Below are positions 59,501 to 64,000 of a stretch of DNA of 64,000 nt, in pieces. Positions within the stretch are counted from its first letter, which is position 1. The number at the start of each line of letters is the position of its first letter. The position numbers were made by a program, and so were the translations under genes. Origin of the DNA: Verrucomicrobiia bacterium (lineage in GTDB: Bacteria; Verrucomicrobiota; Verrucomicrobiia; Verrucomicrobiales; Akkermansiaceae); NCBI GenBank assembly GCA_030432565.1, contig JAUIGV010000018.1:1-64000 (forward strand), written 5' to 3'. Under the pieces are notes generated by a model. That model made no database searches. It saw nothing but the letters and a program-made list of their open reading frames with translations, and was not told the origin of the DNA.

Positions 59501-60472
59501 ACCATGGATGGTTCCGATCCCCGCCAAACATGGACTGGTAACCCCCTTGGCACGAGCTACTCGGGGCCGGTAGATCTCACCCGGTCCCTCACAATCAAAG
59601 CTCGTGTTCTCGATGCCGGTGAATGGTCCGCCCTCACCGAAGCCTCCTTCGTCGTGGGGACGCCTGCCAGCTCGGAGAATCTAATTGTTTCGGAACTTAA
59701 CTACCACCCACCCGCCGGGGAAGAAGGACGGGAATTCATCGAACTCCTCAATATCTCAAACAACGCCATCGAATTAGGTGGGGCATCCTTCACCGAAGGA
59801 ATAGATTTCACTTTTGCTCAGAGTATGACTCTGGCCGCAGGAGATCGCCTCGTGATCGTTCGGGATCCCGCCGCCTTTACACCGGTCGAACACGCCGACA
59901 TCATCGGGTTTTTTGAAAACGATACCGCGTTGAACAATGGCGGTGAACGCATTGCTCTTGTCGATTACCTCGGTGCCACGATTTTCGATTTCCACTACCG
60001 CGATGATCATTCCTGGAGCAGCTTCCCCGATGGTGGCGGGCCGAGCCTCACCCTCATCGCTCCAGGGGGAGCTCCCGATCTTTCCGATCCGGCCAGTTGG
60101 CGATCGAGCTCATTCCCCGGCGGCACTCCGGGCGCGACAGACTCCACGACTTTCTCAGGCGACCCTGCTGCCGACGATAACGGCAACGGGATTTTCAACT
60201 TGGTCGAATACGCGGTCGGGGGCCGCATTGAGACTGACTTCACCGCCGTGGGCGAAGAGACTTTCCTTACTCTTGAGTATGATCAAAATCTCGGATCAGA
60301 TGACGTTGTGGTCATCATCGAATCTTCATCGGATCTGATCTCGTGGACTCCGCTGACAACTCGTCGCCTGAAAAGCTATAACTCGAATGGGACCGTCACG
60401 GTCTCAATGAGATCGGACGAAAGTCTGTCGACGGTCCGGCAATTCCTTCGGGTCCGGGTCGTGAGCCGATAG
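56576..60472 (+). CDS. Large exported CotH-kinase family protein with lamin-tail and chitobiase-type domains
   Basis: 1298 residues from the ATG at 56576, preceded by GGGGTG; a GTG at 56567 is an alternative. Signal peptide (MNFVFLTLVTLVGITVGTPLLA). Order: exported beta domain (~20-200), Ig-like strand region (~205-285), lamin-tail domain (NEFLASNDSDFADEDGK.., DWIEIYNP), chitobiase/hexosaminidase C-terminal-like strand (FTVNITTETPGATIVYTTDG), CotH region (SIRTLSLVTDP.., AGLRMHGNGSRGNPKNSLRLLF, FLNGTYWGLYNPTERPD), another chitobiase-type segment (DRGTIYYTMDGSDPR), and a second lamin-tail (IVSELNYHP). CotH proteins are atypical kinases with proposed protein-phosphorylation activity. A cell-surface adhesion or assembly role is plausible but not shown. 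Confidence 0.93.
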   Translation: MNFVFLTLVTLVGITVGTPLLAAPISWASASDTADPSVILTDGSLVEALNGTAATGLVTVNGVDFSPTNALLPNSAASVALAGRSTLDPGLDRLLNNVEFGGGTSTAITVGGGELVVGQAYSIQLFFTDLRSCCSSRVMTFGDGEGNTVNVRASGAPGSFGQNVTGTFVADGTSQTINLVANGFGNVHLNGYQVRSAFPVPVIESFSATPSLIASGESTTLDWQITGADTAEINNGVGVIDATSGSLLVSPNTTTTYILTATNDGGPVTSEITVGVDVPLLPPVLNEFLASNDSDFADEDGKFSDWIEIYNPNAFAIDLDGYHLTSDPARPTEWTFPEGVSLGGDSYLIVFASGTSRGLSELHTNFKISARGGYLALITPDGSTVINEFNYPSQRTDISYSQAGYLSLPTPGEENGTATSGFVADTNFDIDRGFYDTPFTVNITTETPGATIVYTTDGTDPTATNGTTSVAPASVSITGTTVLRAAAFKAGLTATNIDTQTYLFTSDIIKQPNMDPDVVNDPAYRGEIDSALKSIRTLSLVTDPANLFDNSIGILANTGGRGIAWERPVSIEFIDPDNFNASMQTNAGLRMHGNGSRGNPKNSLRLLFRAAYGPKKLNYPLFGEDFVAQKFNTVVLRAQNANSWTSSRSLDRQSTTFLQDSFAKDTQGAMGQPHSGSTFVHLFLNGTYWGLYNPTERPDGSFGEDHFGGDDADYDAVSRRFSVEVQSGSKVHWDEMIAYSDNLLDTREEYETLKQEYIDVDNLIDYMLIHQFMQTRDGPDDFGHNNMRLVRRNNPPGLWQAYAWDMEYSMIDPMGTRNFSYPFPIYSSSRNSNNDITDSIASIYIRLKDNNPEFQLRYADRAYKHLFNGGALTPQNASFRFETRAQEIESAVIGESARWGDQRRASPYTRDGEWTAERDRINSEFFPVRPGHVISQLRIHGLYPDVDPPHLSQHGGQVAPGFDLALTADRGTIYYTMDGSDPRQTWTGNPLGTSYSGPVDLTRSLTIKARVLDAGEWSALTEASFVVGTPASSENLIVSELNYHPPAGEEGREFIELLNISNNAIELGGASFTEGIDFTFAQSMTLAAGDRLVIVRDPAAFTPVEHADIIGFFENDTALNNGGERIALVDYLGATIFDFHYRDDHSWSSFPDGGGPSLTLIAPGGAPDLSDPASWRSSSFPGGTPGATDSTTFSGDPAADDNGNGIFNLVEYAVGGRIETDFTAVGEETFLTLEYDQNLGSDDVVVIIESSSDLISWTPLTTRRLKSYNSNGTVTVSMRSDESLSTVRQFLRVRVVSR

Positions 60473-60508
60473 CCTGGGCTTCCGGGGCTCGATGCAATCA
60501 AGTTGATC

Positions 60509-61906
60509 TCAAACCCTGTTCAAGGTGCCGTTGATTCCTGCGAAGGAGTTCGTCTCGACACCGAGTCGTTGCAAAATGGTGACGAAGAGTTGGGAAAGCG
60601 GGAGTTCTTCTACCTCGACTTTGCCTCGCCACCCACGGTCACTCACGATTCCGGCTCCGGCCTGGTTGTCTTCATTACCCTTGCCAAATTTGAGATAGCG
60701 GCCGTTTTCGAAACCGAGGTTTTTGCCTCCGGCCGAGATGATGGGATAGTTGCGGGAAAGGTGGAAGCTACTGGAGGCAGAACCATGCATCGCAAAGGTA
60801 TTGTCCAGAATGCTTCCCTGGCCATTTGGTTCCTTGGTATCCTTGAGCTTCTGGATGAAGCGTCCAAATTCCTCCGCTTGATACCGGTTGTAGGTACCGA
60901 GATTCTCCCATCCCTTTGGCTTCTTGACGGCGTGCGTTAAGCCGTGGGCATTCCCCAGCCCGACCGCCTTTGAGAGAAGGTCGTGAGGGCCGCCCCCATT
61001 TTCACGGCCCAGTTGGAAGGTCGCCACGCGGGTCGAATCACTGACGAAGGATAGATAAATCAGCTCGTACATCGTTTCGAAATAGAGTTTCGCTTCCTTG
61101 GGGCCAGCCTCCAAAGCGAGGTTTCGGGTATCCACTTTTGGAACCGGCGTATCGATCCACTTGCGGGCTTTTTCCAGCTTCACTTCGGTGTCGCGGACCG
61201 CATCAAGATATTGCTCCAGCGTTTCCTGATCGTGTTTGGATAGCTTCCGCCCGAAGGAGCGTGTATTGGCGATCAGAAGGTCCAGCGCGCTTTTGCTCCG
61301 TGCCAACTTTGCCGCAGCTTCCCTGCCGCTGGTGACAAAGAGCATGTCGAAGATCTGTTTAGGATGGTTCAAGGCCGGGATGGGCCGTCCGCTCCGGTTG
61401 TAGGATTGGGTCTGCGCTCCCCGTGGTCCGCCGACACCACCATTGGTCGACATCACGAGAGAAGAGTGGCGTGTGAAATGACCCACTTGCTCGGCATAGA
61501 CCTGATCGATGGAGATCGAGTTTTTGTAAGCCCCGTGCCCGCCGATGGCCGCGCCGGTCAGATACTGGTCGGCGTTGGAATGACCGTGAACGGTTCGTGC
61601 CGCCGGATGGGAAAGGCCTGAGTAAATGGTGATCTCTTCTCGCAAGGGCTCGAGCACATCGAGCACTTTGGTGAGTTTGAAATCTCTCTCGCCTCCCCGA
61701 GGGAACCAGCTCCAATCCTTCCAGGCCGGATCTTCCTTGACTGGCAGGCCGACGCCGTCGGGATGGTAAATGCTCACAAATCGTTTTGGAGCAGGGTCCG
61801 GATTGGAGTCATCTGCGGCAAAAGTTTCCAGCCAGGGCAGGCCGAGAGCGACGCCGGTTCCCCGAAGGAAATTGCGACGGTTCATGGAGGAGGTCTTGTG
61901 GCTCAT
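60509..61906 (-). CDS. DUF1552 family protein (Tat-exported)
   Basis: 465 residues. MNRRNFLRGTGVALGLPWLETFA is a Tat signal; an ATG at 61885 would shorten the N-terminus by seven residues and keep it. DUF1552 landmarks: FVSIYHPDGVG, YSGLSHPAA, HSNADQYLTGA, SIDQVYAEQVG, LDLLIANTRSFGRKLSKHD, and LPLSQLFVTILQRLG. Seventeen bases separate it from the partner gene 61924-64000 upstream in transcription. DUF1552 and the DUF1592/DUF1588 protein are nearly always paired in PVC and myxobacterial genomes. Activity unknown; similar to DUF1501 in size and export. Confidence 0.94.
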   Translation of the reverse strand: MSHKTSSMNRRNFLRGTGVALGLPWLETFAADDSNPDPAPKRFVSIYHPDGVGLPVKEDPAWKDWSWFPRGGERDFKLTKVLDVLEPLREEITIYSGLSHPAARTVHGHSNADQYLTGAAIGGHGAYKNSISIDQVYAEQVGHFTRHSSLVMSTNGGVGGPRGAQTQSYNRSGRPIPALNHPKQIFDMLFVTSGREAAAKLARSKSALDLLIANTRSFGRKLSKHDQETLEQYLDAVRDTEVKLEKARKWIDTPVPKVDTRNLALEAGPKEAKLYFETMYELIYLSFVSDSTRVATFQLGRENGGGPHDLLSKAVGLGNAHGLTHAVKKPKGWENLGTYNRYQAEEFGRFIQKLKDTKEPNGQGSILDNTFAMHGSASSSFHLSRNYPIISAGGKNLGFENGRYLKFGKGNEDNQAGAGIVSDRGWRGKVEVEELPLSQLFVTILQRLGVETNSFAGINGTLNRV

Positions 61907-61923
61907 TATCCGGTTTTCTGTTG

Positions 61924-64000
61924 CTATTTTGAGTTGAAGAGACTGCTGTGGATGATGAGATGAATCAAGTCACTCAGGCGATCATCCTTTTTTCTAAAGT
62001 TCAATGTCAGCGCGTCGATCCCGGCATGATCGCTAAAAGTCAGCGGGCGTCCGAGGGCGTAGGCGGTCATTTTATGAACCATTGCGCGGGAAAATTGATC
62101 CTGGCGATCTGTGAGGAGATAGCGCTTCAGGCCATCCATGCCAGCCAGTTCCTGTTTATTGAAAAGTATCGATGTGGCATCGATCGGTTTGCTTTTTATG
62201 TTGGTTCGGAAGGCACCCAGCGCGTCGTAGTTTTCGAAAGCAATTCCCCAGGGGTCAATCTTGGCGTGGCAGGAAATGCATGCCGGTTTATTGCGGTGGT
62301 CTTCGATACGCTCCTTAAGCGTCATTTCCAGAATCCTCGGGTCTGTCAAATCGACCTCCGGGACATTCGGAGGAGCGGGCGGGGGAGGATCATGGAGGAT
62401 TCGTTCAAGCATCCAGATTCCGCGTTTGAGCGGGTGGGAATCCTTGCCATCGGAATTCATGGTGAGTATCGCGGCGTTGGTCAGGATCCCGCCGCGATTC
62501 GCTTCGGGCGTGACAGGCACTCTGCGGAAGTGCGGGCCGTAAACATCTCCGATCCGATAATGTGCCGCCAGCCGTTCGTTCACCACCGCGTAGTCGGAGT
62601 GTAGGAAATCCATCACGCTGTCGTTGTTCTTTAAGACGTCTTTGAAGAAGGCGATGGGTTCTTCCTGCATCGCTTCCATGAGCGCGATGTCCTTCACATG
62701 GACCACGCTATTGAGCCCGTCCAAACCAAGCCATTGCTGCACGAAGTGTTTCGAGAAACGACCAGATCGTGGATCGGCCAACATGCGTTCGATCTGGGCA
62801 TCCAGAATCTCCGGCTTGGTGAGCGTTCCCTTCCAGGCGAGCGTCAGTAGTTCCTCGTCAGGAATACTGGACCATAGAAAAAACGAAAGGCGACTGGCCA
62901 ACTCCAAGTCACTGATGGTCTCGGAATCTGGCTGTGTCAGGTAAAGAAACTCCGGCGTCGCCAGAACCGTGGCCAAGACTTCCAGCATCGCCTCTTCCAT
63001 CGTGGCAAACTCTGGACGGTATTTCGCAAACAAGTTCACGAAGGGGTCCACTTCCTTTGCGTTAAGCGGCCGGCGCCAGGCAAGCACCATGAATCGCGTC
63101 AGGACTTCACGGGCATAGACCTCTTCATTTGCTTTGTTCTTACTCTCGAAGAAAATCTCCTGATGATTTTGCGGCGGCCATTGTTCGAAAAACGGGGCGC
63201 TGATTTCGATGAAATCGACGAGAACGGTGAGCGGCTCCTTCCCCCGCGTGCTCGTTTGACATTCGATCGTTAGAAATTCATCTCTCCTGGGAAACTTCTC
63301 CTTATTGTTTCGAAACGGGTTGCGTTGGATCTCGCTGAGCGGGATGTCCAGGTGGATCAACTGGGGCTTGTCGGTCGTTCCTGTGATCGGAATGTCGCGC
63401 TTGGAGATGACCTCGGAAAAGTTGGCGTTATTGCTGGTGTGAGCACTGAAGTGAAAACGCAGGCTCGCAAATTCATCGGGCTTCAGCGTCGAACGCGCGG
63501 CCCGGATGGTGATTCTCATCGTGCCTTCATCGGGGAGGTGATTGCTGAGATTAAACTTCACCGAGCGTTTTCTCTTATCAAAGGTGACGGTCTGCGGAGG
63601 TGTCTGGCCTTTCTTTACTTTTTCAGTGAGGCGATGGATCGCGCTGATGTTCTTGGGGACAATTTTTGATGAAGTTTGGTCCGAATTGGGGAGCCGGTAG
63701 ACTACCATCCCGGGTTGTTCGCCGAGGACGGTCACATGCTTGAGCGCCTTGAGTGCGGTTTCTCGATAGATCTCGAACTGCATTGCCGACATTTGCAGCA
63801 TGTCCGAGCTGTTCTTAAATCCGTTTTCCGAGGCCGCTTCAGGAGGCAGCTTTCCGGAAAGAGAGTAGGAAAGTCCCAAAAGGTCTCGCAGCGCGTAATC
63901 GTATTCATATCGCGTCATGCGACGGAAGGAAGAATGCCCCCCTTCATTTCGCCGCTGAGTCGAGGCCTTCTGAATTTCAGAGTTCAGCCACTCCGTGACC
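61924..64000 (-). CDS. DUF1587/DUF1592/DUF1588/DUF1585 planctomycete-type cytochrome protein, 5' end outside window
   Basis: Partial: the frame stays open from 63918 to the end of the window, reading ..VTEWLNSEIQKAS before MTRYEYDYALRDLLGLS, the DUF1587 motif; the true start with its cytochrome domain must lie beyond 64000. Downstream: a DUF1595/DUF1592-type segment (ARFMVLAWRRPLNAKEVDPF, ELASRLSFFLWSSIPDEELL), DUF1588 (RGGILTNAAILTMNSDGKDSHPLKRGIWMLERIL, CISCHAKIDPWGIAFENYDALG, with a CxxCH-like motif) and DUF1585 at the C-terminus (LGRPLTFSD). Partner of the DUF1552 gene. It is the third kind of heme-protein/partner module in the window. Confidence 0.93.
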   Translation of the reverse strand, partial: VTEWLNSEIQKASTQRRNEGGHSSFRRMTRYEYDYALRDLLGLSYSLSGKLPPEAASENGFKNSSDMLQMSAMQFEIYRETALKALKHVTVLGEQPGMVVYRLPNSDQTSSKIVPKNISAIHRLTEKVKKGQTPPQTVTFDKRKRSVKFNLSNHLPDEGTMRITIRAARSTLKPDEFASLRFHFSAHTSNNANFSEVISKRDIPITGTTDKPQLIHLDIPLSEIQRNPFRNNKEKFPRRDEFLTIECQTSTRGKEPLTVLVDFIEISAPFFEQWPPQNHQEIFFESKNKANEEVYAREVLTRFMVLAWRRPLNAKEVDPFVNLFAKYRPEFATMEEAMLEVLATVLATPEFLYLTQPDSETISDLELASRLSFFLWSSIPDEELLTLAWKGTLTKPEILDAQIERMLADPRSGRFSKHFVQQWLGLDGLNSVVHVKDIALMEAMQEEPIAFFKDVLKNNDSVMDFLHSDYAVVNERLAAHYRIGDVYGPHFRRVPVTPEANRGGILTNAAILTMNSDGKDSHPLKRGIWMLERILHDPPPPAPPNVPEVDLTDPRILEMTLKERIEDHRNKPACISCHAKIDPWGIAFENYDALGAFRTNIKSKPIDATSILFNKQELAGMDGLKRYLLTDRQDQFSRAMVHKMTAYALGRPLTFSDHAGIDALTLNFRKKDDRLSDLIHLIIHSSLFNSK

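Overview
The window looks like a chromosomal segment of a Verrucomicrobiota bacterium, probably a marine or aquatic member of the Verrucomicrobiales. The reasons are the dense set of large exported proteins typical of the PVC superphylum (planctomycete-type cytochromes with DUF1549/DUF1553, Tat-exported DUF1501 and DUF1552 proteins, a DUF1592/DUF1588-type protein, PVC-type heme proteins, CRTAC1-like ASPIC/UnbV proteins), four sulfatase loci, an ECF sigma factor of the class normally paired with a Ser/Thr kinase, and scarce Shine-Dalgarno sequences. The genus is inference. No rRNA, tRNA, CRISPR array or intact transposase gene was seen.

Layout. 0.1-9.7 kb (minus): a 1695-aa cytochrome/WD40/DUF1549/DUF1553 protein, a DUF1501 protein and an ASPIC/UnbV-thioredoxin protein that is split by one in-frame TGA. 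9.8-13 kb: a stand-alone SLBB protein and a double-module HtrA-like protease. 13-17 kb: a tetra-CxxCH DUF6797-type protein. 17-24.6 kb: a repeat protein, a Tat-exported TIM-barrel isomerase, a Tat-exported protein of unknown function, a cyanophycinase-like lipoprotein and an oxidoreductase trio. 24.7-28.9 kb: paired amidohydrolases (the second without its metal ligands), a metallophosphoesterase and a zinc-ribbon protein. 29-34 kb: sulfatase, PLD-family lipoprotein, esterase and a phospholipase A2-like lipoprotein. 34-42.2 kb (plus): a tightly coupled operon of cytochrome/DUF1553, DUF1501 and PVC-type heme protein.

42.2-48.5 kb is a scarred region. Two sulfatases and an ECF sigma factor lead into a chimeric ORF whose first ~34 codons resemble the start of a Ser/Thr kinase, whose body is a truncated autotransporter-like passenger, and whose last ~80 codons are antisense to the decayed C-terminus of another sulfatase. 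A 221-bp element with 30-bp imperfect terminal inverted repeats (MITE-like) follows at 48.7-48.9 kb. 49-61 kb holds a glycosyltransferase, a PQQ-type propeller, a sialidase-like protein, a Gfo/Idh/MocA oxidoreductase, a small membrane protein, a beta-helix protein with a cysteine ladder and a CotH-kinase protein. 60.5-64 kb holds a DUF1552 + DUF1592/DUF1588 pair running off the end of the window.

Together the genes describe a secretome for attacking sulfated and sialylated polysaccharides, lipids and peptides, plus three differently built copies of the poorly understood PVC module that pairs a large heme-motif protein with a Tat-exported partner. The most unusual points are the in-frame TGA followed by a hairpin, the three-gene chimera, the two catalytically degenerate paralogues, the same insertion point used by different domains in both DUF1553 proteins, and the cysteine-ladder beta-helix.
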